Positions 12,343-25,634 are shown, counted from the stretch's first letter. The stretch is DNA of 64,000 nt from Annona cherimola (GCA_030490835.1 CM059972.1:92489137-92553136), one strand, 5' to 3'. A program made the numbers and translations. Notes: generated by a model not told the origin, from the sequence alone.

Positions 12343-12656
12343 GGTCCGTTTGTTAACAGATAAAACTCAAATCTTTTTATAAAACTTTTCACGCAAAGGC
12401 TGTTGCAGTAAAATTCTATCATTTCACTTCATAGTCGTCACTACTACTACTGTCCGTACTTATGCACAGGCCGGTGAGCTCTGTCCTCATGCCGTCCTCG
12501 TGAGGAAAAAAAAAATTCAAACCAACGAGCTCCAACTGTTTGCGCCGGACACGATATATTATTGCGCACTCCAAACACTGCCATTTCCGGCCAGAACGGA
12601 CGTTTTTTTAACCCAAACAGACATCAAAAAGTTTTCATTCATGCCAAACAGCCCCT
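12343..12656. mobile_element. Second MITE with GGGTCCGTTTG end
   Basis: It starts GGGTCCGTTTGTTAACAG and ends ATGCCAAACAGCCCC, an imperfect inverted pair. It sits about 50 bp from the element at 11898-12291 and shares its terminal motif, so it is probably the same superfamily. An open frame at 12500-12718 crosses the right end and is rejected. Confidence 0.5.
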
Positions 12657-13479
12657 TAAGTAATTTTCTAGCAAAATATTTTTTGACATTTATAAAAAAA
12701 ATTTATATACATATCTAAAAATTATAAATTTTTTCACATACGAGTTAATTTCCATTAGACCCATATTTTATGAAAAATAAAAAATATAAATTAGCCCATG
12801 CTAATAAGATTATTAACTTTTTTGCAAGGGTTATGATATATTTTGATGGAATTGGTTACATGAAATTAAATTCTTGGAATACTTTCATTGAGGCCAGAGG
12901 TAATAAATCGTAATTTAATTTAATAGTTTGATGAAATTCAAGCCAATTGTCTAACTTATTTATGGGGAAATTTACAAGCTTATTTATAGGAAAATCATCC
13001 ATGAATTAGAGTGTTATAACATTATATGTTAGTTCCAAACTTGATTAGATTGGTTAATATTTACATTTTCATCATATGAAAATTAATTTCTTAATTAAAC
13101 AAATAATTTTAAATTTTATAAGTAAATTTAATTTTGATTTAACTATCAAAATGAGCTAAATGGGGTTGCAACTCCCAAACATTTCAACACAAGCATAGTT
13201 GAAGCAATGTTGTATTTGTCATTATCACAAACCCTATTTTATTAAACATTTGCATAAGCAATAAAAAAATATAAACTTGTAACAATATGACTAACTTTTT
13301 GATTGAATTAACTTTAATTATGCCAACCAAATAAATTATAGTAACAATGTGACCAATTTTGATATTAAAAAAATATGGGTATTGTAGACACCCCTCCCTA
13401 ATATAACTACATCCAAAAGACACTACCAAGCACCATCAAGATATGGAATGGGATGAAAATGTGATGAATTTTTTATTAA
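12657..13479. other. AT-rich intergenic DNA, nothing recognised
   Basis: There are no conserved motifs. The short minus-strand frame at 13184-13429 translates into hydrophobic low-complexity sequence and is not supported. Confidence 0.5.
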
Positions 13480-13895
13480 AAAAAGAAAAATTTCTCAATA
13501 TATCCATCAAATTTGACCATAATTCATAATATATTTTTCTTTTCGATAATTCCTATAATACCTGTAATTTTTCAGTAATTGCAGTTAACACTTAACATAT
13601 ATGTGAAATAACTAATGTACCTTCACTGATAGAAATATTCTTTTTATTATTGCTAATTCTTCAGAAGTTGTGCAACCAGATGTAATTAACATCACAACTT
13701 TTTTTCTTATTTGTAGGGGTACATTAATTATTTTATGTATGTGTTAATGAAAATTGTTAACGAAATCTAGTGGCATACGTAGAAGAGGAATTTTAAAGAA
13801 ATTCGTGATTATTACAGGAATTATTAAAAGTATGTGGATATGTTAAGGAATTATAGTGAAAATTTATAGGTATATTTAGAAATTTTCAAAAACAA
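13480..13895. mobile_element. Foldback MITE
   Basis: The left arm AATTTCTCAATATATCCATC plus the following 25 bp pairs with the reverse complement of the right arm near 13850-13892 (AAAATTTCTAAATATACCTA). It is about 415 bp with no coding potential. The target duplication was not resolved. Confidence 0.65.
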
Positions 13896-15229
13896 TTTCA
13901 CTCGCAATATACTTTTCTCATTTCCTGAATCATTTTTCAATTTTTCATATCAGATCTTCAATTATTCATACTACTTTTTCTATTCTCGATGTAGTTTCTT
14001 ACATTTTAATACAAAATAACCATTTAATCTCCTCATTTTATCCTCATCTCAGCATAACATATGAAGATAATTATTGCTGATTGTTAAATCTCATGAGAAC
14101 CACTATAGCTTAGCACCAATGACTTGTTCCTTATTCACTTTTTCTGTTTATTAAAAATAAAGTTTAAAATTCATAGTAGACATTATTGTATTAACTCAAT
14201 TGTGTAATTTATTTTTGGATTGTATTGAAAAGCAAATCAAATTTTAATTCACTTATTTTGTTGAAGATTATTTCTTTTGATATAGTTCAAAAAATTATTT
14301 TCCATTAAAGTATTGGCTGAGTCATAATGTTTAAAATATTTATAACCATAAGTACATTAAAAAATCACAAAAATCCGTTGAAAGGTTTATTGGAATGTTA
14401 GAATAATGTGACACCGCTAACCACAGTCATTTTTTGTTGCATAAAATCTTACTCTAATGTTCACAATGGTGGTGAACACGTCAGTTAGTTTTGTGACCCT
14501 AACTTGCTCATGAAAATAACCTAATTCTTAGAAAAACTTATTTACATCTCAATAACCTTCATTTGATAACTTAACTATTCTAATTCTTATCATATGTTAT
14601 TAATAAAAGTGACAATGTCATGCTTGTGGCGAGGACATTTATGAGTGAAATTTTTACCTTGGATCAGTAAAAATTAAACTTGTGCTTACTTTTGTGCATA
14701 AAACATATTATTAGTTTCTAGGCAACACAACCATCCATTACCATAGTTAAACTCATACATACTCCACTAGAAATCTTAAAATCTTATAATTCCATCAAAA
14801 GAATAAAAATAAGAAAATCTATTTAAATTATGAATCCACATGCTCTAGAGGATTTTAACTTATTCTACTTTGTTGTTCTTTGCTTGACTAAGTTTAAAAA
14901 ATCAATGTGAGTTGGATAAACTAGGTAAGCATAATTTTATCAATTTATTTTCAAAAATATACATTAATAAAAAGTTCATATATCTCATCTTGGCATAATA
15001 TTGGGCTTGGTATCATCTGTCAAACTATCTCCCTAGGGGAGTCATATGATACTTTTAGGTTTTTTTTTACAAGTCCATCACATGAAAGGAGGATATTAAT
15101 CCAATTACACTTTTGATATGACCTCCTGTCCTTATTCAAGATGTATCATAAATATGTTGGCATGTTTTTCTTAGGATAATCACATATTTAATCAAAACAT
15201 ATAACATCATCATGTTATTAACTTTAACA
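13896..15229. other. AT-rich intergenic DNA, nothing recognised
   Basis: No open frame of note, no inverted repeats that I could pair, and no RNA gene motifs. Confidence 0.5.
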
Positions 15230-15490
15230 TACCCCTTCATCATAAGGAGCTCTTAATAGCAATACCAATGCTCTGGTATTGTAAAAGATCTTGATGCCTT
15301 ATGCCCTTAAGGAGAGCTTTATAAGCCAAGTGGTTGTCCGTATTCTTAACTATGACAATGACCTCTACTAATTGGGTCATGTACATCATGAGAGATTTGT
15401 TCAAATGTTATATCACATCAAAGATGGAGGCAATCAATGTTGTCTCTTTGTCTCTTCTTACTAATAGTTAGATAAAGAAATAATCTTTCA
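15230..15490 (-). pseudogene. Possible decayed Ty3/gypsy gag remnant
   Basis: Read on the minus strand, the interrupted translation contains YMTQLVEVIVIVKNTDNHLA followed by YKALLKGI. The spacing resembles the retrotransposon gag core (a 'LRDYxxRFN ... VAxxALxxGL' style pattern). Several stops interrupt it. It may belong to the same decayed LTR element as 15650-16970, but the two look like different lineages. Weak, motif-level evidence only. Confidence 0.3.
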
Positions 15491-15649
15491 ATGCATCAAA
15501 ATTTGGAATTAACATATAAAGATAGGGTAAGATCATCCAATATCCATTGAATATCCCTTCACTTGACATAGTTGAGGGCCTATAAAAGTTTGTGACCTCC
15601 ATACGATGATGATGTCCTAAGGATCTCCTCTACAATTATAGGAATCAAT

Positions 15650-16970
15650 ATATATTAGCTAATTTCAAGAGAAGGAGCTGAATTGGGTATTTAAAATTTT
15701 AATACAAGAATCACAAAAATTTTAATCCAAGTCCATTCAAATAAGGACAAAAAGATAGGAATAGAAGAATACAATAAATAAGTCACACAAGAGACAACAA
15801 TATATGACAATTTGAAAAAGTCGTTCTTATTTCACTCTTTTAAGTACATACTCTTTATATCTTGAATTCCTTTGTTATATTTAATAATACAATTAGATTA
15901 TAAACTCTTTTCTATATTTTAGCTCTAAGGAGTATATACAATTAATAATTGTTGGTGAGACTAATTCTAACAAATTACGCCTAATTTGTTGACATAATTA
16001 AGACTTGTTGGTGAGATAAACTCAAACGAATCTTCTTTTTTCTTGTTAATGTCCAACGATATTTGATATTATAAATTAAGCCCATTTATGTTAAGAGACA
16101 CCAAGCTCCCTCAATTTTGTCTTCGAGACAAATCTCCACTATATTTGAGAGAAATAAAACTTTCCAAATTCAAACCCCTAGCCCCTACAATAAGGAAAAA
16201 TTTTAAACTCCCACAATGAGGAGAAAAACGGCCTCCTATAAGAGGGGCGAATCGAAGATGCACCCGTAGCATGGCTGCCAAATGCACTTATCAACTAGGC
16301 ACTGCCCAATTGGTAAACTGACCTCCTATTTTGCTTTTTCTCAAATGTAGTCTCCAACATCAATCCAAGTTAACACCTCACAATGAAATAAATAAAACAT
16401 AAATTAAAATTTTTCATATATTCAATCAACGATAGAAGCCCTTGACTTATTGTAGATGAATAACTTGAAAGCTTTAGACAGTGTAGCACATGAGAGCTTC
16501 AGCAGTTCATAAAATGAATTTAATGATCTTGTATGATGGAAGATGAAGGCTCATTAATTATCTCAATGATATTTCATGTTCATGATTTAATATAATTTTT
16601 CAAGGAGAGAGATATTGCCATCAAAGTGGTGTTTGGTGTGCATCTCATATTCCATTGTTCATATTTTTTCGATCATTGCAGTGTGAACTTACATATGGAG
16701 TCAACTTGAGGTATAATTTCATCCAAGTCGCATGTAAAGTCGACTTGGAATATGATTTCATTCAGCTAAATTTTTTTTGTCACCTTTGTTGTCTTTTAAG
16801 TTGCAGGTGAAGTCAAATTGGGGACCTTTATCAAAGTCGTAAGTGAAGTCAACTTAGAGTGAGACTTCATATTACTAAAAAAATTTTCCCTCAAGATGCA
16901 AGTTATAAGAAAAGTTGACTTGAAGTAAAACTTCACTTTTCCAAATTTATTATACGTAGATTTGAGCTCT
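15650..16970 (-). mobile_element. Decayed LTR related to the Sirevirus LTR at 60.0-61.7 kb
   Basis: At about 15670, GAGCTGAATTGGGTATTTAA aligns with the reverse complement of the 3' end of the LTR at about 61650 (a GGGTGAATTAGGTTCTTAA context). At 16690-16960 the words AAGTCGCATGTAAAGTCGACTTGG and AAGTTGACTTGAAGT echo the AAGTCGACT/GCGACTTGG modules of the same LTR. The order along the strand is consistent with a minus-strand LTR of about 1.3 kb. No ends or primer site were found. Divergence is high, so this is an old relative, not a recent copy. Confidence 0.45.
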
Positions 16971-17471
16971 TGAAACTTGATTCATCTTAATTCTCAACTT
17001 TGTGCACATAAATGGAGAGTTAGTAACTAATTACACTTGCATGCATTCATTAAATTCCTTTAACAATATTTTGATAGCTTGTTATTTATCAAATCAAATT
17101 AGCCTTTCTTAATCATAAGCCTATAATTTACAGTATGAAAACTAGAACTTTGGTAAAACATGTTCCTTCATGACTTTAGGAGTGAATAATGACCTCTTGC
17201 TTTGTTGGGGACATATGATATTTGTCTTGTATTTCATTTTAGTATGGGTGCAACTTAATCCTACTTTAACCAAATTCGATTTCTGGCAATGTTAAAACTT
17301 GTTTATTTATCACTCGAACTTGAATTACCCAAGTTCAACCCAATCTAAAAGTGAAATTGGTTCAGTCTCCGATAGCAAAGAAATCGAATCAGATTTCTAT
17401 ATATCTATTTTATTTTCTATATATCTAAATCACCCTTCCGATGTTCCCTTTAGTATACAATAATATATATA

Positions 17472-18413
17472 GGGATTTATTTATGTGTATTTGGACTGCA
17501 CGCGAATTACCCTACAGACGCCCCATCCGCCCGTTCATTTCAGCAGGTGAAATCTGCGCCGCTTGTTCCATTGTGCGTGTATGTGTAGAGGGAGAATGCA
17601 TTTTCCCGCTCATCCCTCCCATTTCGAAAAAGGAGACGCCATTGCTGCTGCTGCCGCTGGTCCTCCCAAATCTCCTTCTCCGTCGATTTCTCCTTCTTCG
17701 TCGAGATTTCAAAGTTCTCCGTCGATTCCAAAGTTCTGTGATCGATTCCGAAGTTCTGCGTCAACGGAAACCGTCGATTTCGAAGTTCTGTGATCGATTC
17801 CAAAGTTCTACTTCGACGGAAGGCACAACGTTTATTTTCGCACGGATCGTCTTCTCCGAAAATCCGCATGCGGATTATAACTGCGCAGCAAAAGTACTCC
17901 CATCCGCATCTCTCTGACGCGAAAATCCGCATTCGGATTCTGAATCCGCAGCAAACGTACCTCCCATCAGTGTTGTCGGATGGGAGTACTTTTGCTGCGT
18001 AGTTATAATCCACATACGGATTCTGAATCCGCATGCAGATTTTCGGAGAAGACGACCCCTTCCGTCGACGTAGAACTTCAGAATCGATCACAGAATCAAC
18101 GGAGAACTTCGAAATATCGACAGAGATATTCAAAATCTCGACAAAGAAGGAGAAATCGACGAAGAAGGAGATTTGGGAGCAGCAGCGGGCAGCAGCAGCG
18201 TCGTCGTCTCCGTTTTTGAAATGGAAGGGATGAGAGGGAAAATGCATTCTCTAAATTTTTGAGCGCGTGTATGTGCAGTCTCATTCGGCTCGCCGTCTCC
18301 CTCTACACGCACAATGGAACAAGCGGCGCAGATTTCACCCGCCGAAATGAACTGGCGGATGGGGCGTCTGTAGGGTAATTCGCGTGCAGTCCGAATGCAC
18401 ATGAATAAATCTC
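17472..18413. mobile_element. 942-bp foldback element (near-palindrome) bordered by (TA)n
   Basis: The left end GGGATTTATTTATGTGTATT and the reverse complement of the right end (GAGATTTATTCATGTGCATT) match. Pairing continues almost to the centre near 17940, through CTGCACGCGAATTACCCTAC, ACGCCCCATCCGCC and the ATCCGCATGCGGATT region. Left flank is TATATAT and right flank is ATATATATATATA. The arms are far more GC-rich than the surroundings. Open frames on both strands (up to 235 codons on minus, 17540-18247) are mirror images of each other through the inverted repeat and show no domain, so I call no gene. It is probably a non-autonomous DNA transposon with very long inverted repeats. Confidence 0.85.
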
Positions 18414-21053
18414 ATATATATATATAAAGTATCAGACCTTTTGAATGCCTACTCATCAGATTACTATTACATATTTGTATACTGATAATGAAAGTGAATA
18501 GTCCTAAGAGATTCATTTCACCCATATAGTACTATTTTATATCAATTTTCAATAAAAATAAATACTTTTAATCTATTCACTTGTCTTGAATCCTCGTGAA
18601 AATTAATTATTTTGTTATATCATTAATGGTAGCAAACCTATGTTTGTTTGCTTATTATGTTAATATAATATTATTAACGCAAACTAAGTGCTTGCCATTA
18701 AGAGTACTATGATAATTAATTTCATTAAATTAACTGAAAATACATTAAAGCTAATACTATGCATAAGATAGAGTAGAATAATGTTGAGTCAGGTTGAATC
18801 TATAGGAGAAGTGGTGCAGTTTGAATTGTTTGAAATTGACATTACTAAGAGAAAGAGAGAAGAGGAGAAGAGAGAGAGTGTGTGTGTGTGTGTGAGTGTG
18901 CAAGAGATTAGAGAGAATGAAGAGAGAAAGAAAGAGATGAGAGTGGTTAGAGAGAAAGATAATAAAAAAGAATTAAGAGAGAAAAGAGAGAGGAAGAAGA
19001 AAGAAGATATTACGACTAAATTACAACTAGAGAAAGGAATTGGAGCATAATCGAATTAAAATATTATAACTAAATTGCAATAAGCTATAATTAAAATTAC
19101 ATTAATTATAATCTAAAACTTATAACACCACCAAAACTAAAAAGCATAAAATAGAACATTTTTATCAAAGCAACAAAACTACAAAGCACTAAGTAGAAAC
19201 CACAATTAAAAGAAAATTTATTTACCCCCCAAAAACTACTTACAAACCACTCTTGAAGAGTAATCCAATCTCAAGATTTTGAGCTTTGCTTACCCCCTTA
19301 CGTATCCCTCTTGATGAGAGGGGTCCTTTATTTATAGATAGGCAAATGAGGGGGTAGAAAGTTTCATAGCGAATCTGAGATTCATGCCTTGCTTCTCTCC
19401 TCATTGCTTCTTATTCATGCTACAAGGTGTTTGTGCTTGCTCGATGCTTAGTGCATGGTTACTATCTAGTTTTTGTTCGTTGAGAATGCAGTTGCAATCG
19501 CACTTGAGTAGGTGATAGCCAACTTCAATTGCCAATGATGGGAATTAACATTAGGTGCTAGCGGATGGCTAATAGGGTTGCCATTGACCATTTAATAGAG
19601 AAATCGTTATAATCTGAGAAAAACATATCATGGTAGCCATGATTGGCTAGATTCATAGTGATACTATGGAAGGGAGGATGTAGGTGGTGCTGTGTTATAT
19701 TCAACTCTATATTCTGGACTATTTCGATAAGAATATGAATACATATGTTGATTTGAATCAAATATTGATTATTTAATTTTAATTAGTGCAAATCACTCAC
19801 AATTGATTGGTATGTACAACATCAGGTGATTTCGATGCAAAACAAGTGCAATTCTTGGAGGATTGAAGCATGAAGACTAAGACTCATTCAATCGAATGAT
19901 TTAGAAGAATTAAAAGGAAACAAAATAGTAATCAAAATAACGTAAAATGTGTCAAGAAAGTTTTAATATAGTTCGGTATGTGTCGGGTAGTAAAACTTCA
20001 AAATTTAGAGCAAGAACACATCATTCAGAGACCACGGCCCAGGCCATGTTGGGTTGTGCTTAACACGGCCTAGTTCATGTCAGGCTATGTGTTGCAGAAA
20101 TTAATCCTCTTCGGACTATTTTTTGTGCAAGTTTCTTGGAGACTACTATATATACATTTATTTTACACTTCCTAGGATATCTTAGAATGTCCCTGGACCT
20201 AGAGTTGTGATCGCAATCCCACTGCGAGTACACGGATTATAGATTATAGTATATAAACTATCGATCCACAGACAATTCGGGGCTATAAACTTTGCTTTAA
20301 AAGCTTCCGCATATAAAGAGAGTAAAGTGAGTAATATGAAATAGAAAATAGAAAAGTGGAAAGAGAAAATAGAATTCAGAACTAGAATTAAGATTAGAAA
20401 ATAGGGACGTAAGTACCTAGGATTTAGGGTTTCACTTGCGACTTTTGCGATGGAATATGTGGTATGTTTATTTAATCCAAATATTGTTTGTTAAAGGAAA
20501 ACAATTCCTAATTTATTCTTGCACCTTCTCTCAAAACCTACAAGGTGTATCATAATTTTCATAACCATCTATTTTTATGAGATTAAGTTAATTAGAATGT
20601 ATTAGTTCTATGACTATTCATGAAATTTCTCAAGATCATCATATTCTCATAGTCTTAGATTTCCAAGTTTAATATCTTGATTATCGTTTATTAGACTTTC
20701 ACATCTCGATTCCATCACCTAATATATGAAATTATGTTAAAGTACGGGCTCATGTACAAAACAAATATTAAAATCACATTATATTAAATTAACAATAATA
20801 TCAATCATAAATAAATCAAAACACACACTCCGCTATATTATACACATGTTATATCCTAAGCCCTTGATTTAGGGCTTAACCGAGCATGTTTAAGTCCAAA
20901 ATAAAACTCAAATCCAAATCCATCTTTAAACAAGATAATAAAAATTAAAAATGAAATAAAAAAGAAAAGCTTATCAACTGGAAGCATCAATGGTGTGTCG
21001 GCTGCTCCATGCAACTCACATTTAGCCTCGTGCTCTCCGCCTCCTCTTCACCC

Positions 21054-21056
<3 letters not shown>
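18414..21056. other. AT-rich intergenic DNA with GA-rich tract and LTR-like patch
   Basis: Bases 18840-19010 are a purine-rich GA/AAG tract with an internal (GT)n run. The 89-codon frame over it (18781-19050) is simple sequence. Around 20040-20270 a GC-richer patch (GACCACGGCCCAGGCCATG, GATCGCAATCCCACTGCGAG) looks like LTR-type sequence and resembles the left part of the insertion at 52.4 kb in layout, but no ends can be placed. Confidence 0.45.

Positions 21057-21094
<38 letters not shown>
21057..21094. repeat. (TC)n microsatellite, about 19 units
   Basis: Uninterrupted TC dinucleotides. Confidence 0.95.
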
Positions 21095-21101
<7 letters not shown>

Positions 21102-23640
21102 TGTGTAAGATCTGCTCTCTAATTCTCTCTCCATTTTTTTTGAATATGGCAGGGAATTCTCCTTTTTATAAGATTGTGTAAAATTCAATTTACGTTGACT
21201 GGCCATAACGCAATAAACCTGATTGTGGATTGATTACATGGACTGCTTGGATAGATTTTATTTGGCGGTGGAATGCATGGTATCTTTGGACGACTAAGAT
21301 GCATATTAGATATTGGATTTTTCAGCATGCTGTGTGGACGGCCAGGATTATCTGGTTGAAAACATGAATTTAACGGTTGCATAGCTTGGATTTGATTAAC
21401 GTTGCATGGCTGATATTTTTGCGAGGTCACTGCTTGAGCGGTGGAAATTCTAGAAAGGGTTGAAAGAACGATGCAGATAAATTGCTGATTTGTCTTAGAC
21501 GGTCTGAATTTTCTGGATGATCTGATTTAAAAGCTGCTAAATCACATATGTCCTGCTGATTGCATGGTGGGCCCCACCGGATGATGGCTGGATTTTTAGA
21601 CGTGCATGGCTGATAATTGGATTACATGGACATTTGGATTTTTGATTGCTTCAGATTAGATGGTGGAGGTCAGTCAGCCATCCTTGATCTTGGCTTGGCT
21701 GGGCCCCACACCTGGACTTGTTAATTTGTTATAAAAAATCTTATTAAGTTATTAATTCATCAAATTCATCAATAGGCTATTAATAAAAATATCTCAAGCC
21801 CATTTTAATTTCATGGTAACAAATAAAATATAATTAATTATAAAAACTATTTAAATTATAAAAGCCAAAAGATTATACAAATTATTTAAATTATAAAAAC
21901 TATTTAAATAACTTGAAATTAATATGTAATACCCAATTGTTGCAAATATACATTTTAAAGCGAACTTCTTATTAAACTCAGATAACTACCCACAAAATAT
22001 ATTATTGACTAATAATTATTAGGTTGAGGTCCAAGAGTGAGTGAAACTCAAGAGCATCAGGAGAGAAGCGAGACCGCGCTTTGCATGGAGTTTTCAAGAT
22101 AATATTGAAGCTCCCAAATCAATAAACTTTCTTTTTCTTCTTTCTTTTGATTTAATTGTCTTTTTTATGGACTTCGAATATAATATTCTTTTTTGTTTGA
22201 TTTTCATTATAAACATGTTGGGCAAAATCCATAATCTAGGTTTATGATGTAACATGCACACTATGTAAAGGATATTGTGATTTTGCTTTATTTATGAAAG
22301 ATATTGTTTTAATTTGATATATTATGAATTTAATGCTTGCTGAGTATTTAAGCTCACACTTTGACAATAATTCTATATATTAGATGAAGGAACCGAGGGG
22401 TGAAAGTCTAATATACAATAATCAAGCTATTAAACCTGAAAATCTAAACCATGAGAATAGATGTGATGACCTTGATAAATTCTATGAACTGTCATAAAAT
22501 TTAATGAATTATAATTGACTTAATCCTATAAGAATAGGTGGTTGAGAAAGTTAGGATACGCTTTGCAGGTCTTAAGAGAGGGTGTAAGGTCAACTTAGGG
22601 TCTGTTTTCTTTTAACACGTAATATTCAGATTAAATACACATACCATGTATCTATTGTAGAGTTCACATGTTAAACCTTAGACCTTAAGTGTTCTCATCT
22701 CTTAATTCTGTAATGCTCATTCAACATTCTCAATACTTTCTTTCTTCTTTGTTATTTTCCTATTCTTATTCTACCTTCTCTTGGCATTCATTAGATGCTT
22801 GGTTGACAATTGATGGATATTGGGGGTTGTGCAGAACTACAACACATCGTGGTGGCTAGAAGCTATTACTGTTTTCAAAGATGGAAGGCCATTGCTGATT
22901 TTGTAGGGTTGAAATTTCCAAAAGCTATTGTTATTGTCTTTCTAAGTAGAAGTTGTTGTCGGTAGTGATGTTGGGGGGGATCATGGCATGCTGTTGCTAT
23001 TAATTTTAATAGTTGCTTGAGTTAGGATTTTGAGGGTTGTGGAATCAAAGTTTTCGTTATCATTGGTGGCCATAATGATGACCAAATTATTTTGAAATTG
23101 TAAACGATGCTGAGTTTTGACTTTAGAGAGCAAGGGGTATGACTAGTCATTGGATTTCTTGCTACTAGAAATATGAAAGCTGCAAGTGCTTTGATTGGTG
23201 ACTTGGTAAATGGGCAATGGGGACATGTAAAAGAGCTACAGATTGGGGATTGAAGAGAGAAAGAGTTCGCTATTGGTTTGCATCCACTACTCGCTACTGT
23301 TGGGAGCCAATTGATGGAAGCTACTTGGATTAATGGAGGCTGATTTTCAGATTTTACTAATGTTTAGTTGAGAAGATCCTGCTATCAAAATTCCTAGCTG
23401 CCATTACACTATGTTGGAAGCTTTTTTTTTAAATGGGTTGGAGGTGAAGATATCCCAAATGCTTGGTGCTAGTATAGGGTTGCTAATGAGAGAAGATGAA
23501 CCGATGGGCTATGGTTTGGGAAGATGGAGCATCAAACCGGTACTTCCATGGTGCACCTACATTTATAGGTTATCTTATCTGATAAAACAAATAGAAAAAC
23601 GACTTGAACATCTTTTGGGTTAATTTTCTTATTTAATTAC
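21095..23640. other. Intergenic DNA, no gene recognised
   Basis: Short frames at 21185-21430 (minus), 22041-22247 and 23411-23623 have no recognisable domain. From about 22800 to 23620 the sequence is G-richer and might be old coding sequence of a repeat, but stops occur in all frames I checked. It borders the pararetroviral insertion, so part of it may be viral non-coding sequence. Confidence 0.4.
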
Positions 23641-23657
23641 CTTACATTGGATACAAT

Positions 23658-23669
23658 TGGTATCAGAGT
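23658..23669 (+). other. tRNA-Met primer-binding site of endogenous pararetrovirus
   Basis: TGGTATCAGAGT matches the complement of the 3' end of plant initiator tRNA-Met at 11 of 12 positions. It lies about 170 bp upstream of the movement-protein region, the usual place for the minus-strand primer site in Caulimoviridae. It marks the likely genome origin of the insert. Confidence 0.7.
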
Positions 23670-23837
23670 CACATTGCTAAATTTTACGTCGTGGAAGGAG
23701 AATATTGTATTTTCTATCTCTGTGAAACCCTAAGTCACGTTTCCTAGAAGGGCGTGCTGTCTTATAATGCCGTGTTAAGCTTTGTGGAGTAATATCATTG
23801 ACAGTGATCAGAAATAAAAATATATTTAGATCCAACC

Positions 23838-24500
23838 ATGAATGCATTATTTAGAAACTTTAACTCTAAATCAAGCAGTAATCGAGGTAATGTATTAAAT
23901 ACAGAAGAAATCAATATAGATAATTTAGAAAAAGATTTAAATGATTGGAAAATACCTGATATCTCAGACAGCCAAATATATTAAAAAGGGTCATTCCAAC
24001 TCTCAACAAACTACACAATAAAAAAAGTTGAACAAACAATTTCTTTATTTAATCAACATGAAACTATTCTCCTTTTAAATAGAAGATTAATTGAACAACA
24101 CCGACAAAAATATAATTTCATACATTTAGGACTAGTACAAGTAGCTGTCAAACCACTTATGGGAGAAGGATTAGATACTTCAATTTTATTATGCTTAAGA
24201 GATTGTAGGTTCAATAAATTTCAAGACTCACTTTTAGGAATGGCAGAAACAAGCTTATACAGTGGACCTATCTATTTTGACTATTTCCCAAACTTCATTA
24301 TTTCCTTGCAAGATTAGAATATTTTAGACACTTTAACCTTAAATCTAAAGGTTCATAACTGCAAAATAAAACAAGGATCTTTACCATAGCATTGGTATAT
24401 AGAATCCACTATAAAGCAATGACCACAGCCTTCAACACAAAAGCTATTAAACAATCCTTGAAATGAGAAACAATATTATTACAAACTGATGTAAGAAAAA
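23838..24500 (+). pseudogene. Pararetroviral movement-protein region, broken
   Basis: Translation starts at the ATG at 23838. It hits a stop near 23980, continues in the same style to about 24317, then meets further stops. The piece around 24120-24300 carries the conserved movement-protein core (motifs GLVQVAVKPL, LLCLRD and GPIYFDYFPN), which in family members supports tubule-forming cell-to-cell movement. At least five in-frame stops separate the readable pieces, so this is a fossil. Recognition rests on these short motifs and on the primer site upstream. Confidence 0.75.
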
Positions 24501-24539
24501 CAAATGTGATGGTACCCAAAACTATAACATGAGACCAAA

Positions 24540-25010
24540 TAACTCTTCCGTCTCATTGGGAACTTGAAACTGAGGTTCCACCTCCTCAAATAAAAAACTC
24601 TGAAACTAGAGAAATAAGTGAGGATGAAGAATGGAATATAACAATAAATATGAATTCTTTTAGAAATTCATCTTCTTTTAATCCCAGAAGATCTGTAGAT
24701 GAAACTTCAGAAAGATCTTTTAAAACAACCCAATCAAGAGCCTCATGTTCTTCAATACCTACACACAACAGATCAGATATAAAAATAAAAGGAATAAATA
24801 TTAATCCTTCAATTCCCCAACCAATCTACTCTGTCGAACAAAATGAAGAAAACTTAAGCCCAAGAATGTCACCTACCAAAACAGATATGGGAGACTTTGA
24901 CCCATCAATAAATATTAGTGAAAAGGAATTTAAATTAGACAAAGAGAAACTAAGGGAAAACTTTTATAACAAGTTTAATAGAAAAAAATGGTTTTTACAA
25001 AAATTATGAT
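24540..25010 (+). pseudogene. Pararetroviral polyprotein linker, Ser/Asn-rich
   Basis: The open stretch 24650-25009 (119 codons), extended upstream in frame to about 24540, is hydrophilic and rich in Ser, Asn, Lys and Glu. It lies between the movement-protein and coat-protein regions, where caulimovirid polyproteins carry a poorly conserved linker. It ends at a stop at 25007-25009; similar-looking sequence (FFEWFETFYSPEK, then a stop) resumes in another frame. Confidence 0.55.
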
Positions 25011-25634
25011 AAGGATAAAAGAAAACCCATTCAAGAAGAGTATAATGAATTTATGAAAACATATAAGGTTCACATGTTTTTCTTTGAATGGTTCGAAACT
25101 TTCTATTCTCCTGAAAAATAAGAAGACTACCCAGGAACTATAAAACTAATATGGAAAGACTCCACAGGAGAACAAATAAAAACTCCAAATAATTCTCCAA
25201 AAACTGAAATCATAATAGAATTCAAAAATAAACAAATAACATGCTCCCCATATAAAATTAGAACAGACATTGAAACACCTCCGATGGAAATGATATTAAA
25301 AAACTACATGAACAAAATAACTATACAAATCAATCCTTAATTACCATAGGAAAACAGTTAGATAAAATTCAAACTACAATAGAAGACAAGATAATACCAC
25401 CTGTCATTCCTAAACCAAAGAAAGAACAAACAGATAAACCACAATTTGTCCCACATGAAATTCCTAAAGCATAATTAAAAGAAATAAGAGAAAATAGTGA
25501 ATTCATTGACAGAATAAATGAAAAGTTAAAAATTCTTGAAACACCTGAAAGCTCAAAATTAAGAAATAAATATTGAAGAATGAGAGGGATCAAACAAAAC
25601 TCCCAATGCTCCAACCAAATCTAAAATATTATAC

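Noticed and set aside
17441..18402. Many open frames on both strands, up to 235 codons
   Set aside because: All lie in the arms of the 942-bp palindrome, so each has a mirror counterpart. No domain recognised.
18781..19050. 89-codon Lys/Glu/Arg-rich frame
   Set aside because: Translation of a GA-rich simple-sequence tract with a (GT)n run.
22800..23620. G-rich stretch that might be an exon
   Set aside because: Stops in all frames checked; only a 70-codon frame without similarity.
24586..25614. Minus-strand hydrophobic frames in the pararetroviral region
   Set aside because: Antisense of A-rich viral sequence; Phe/Leu/Ser-rich shadows.
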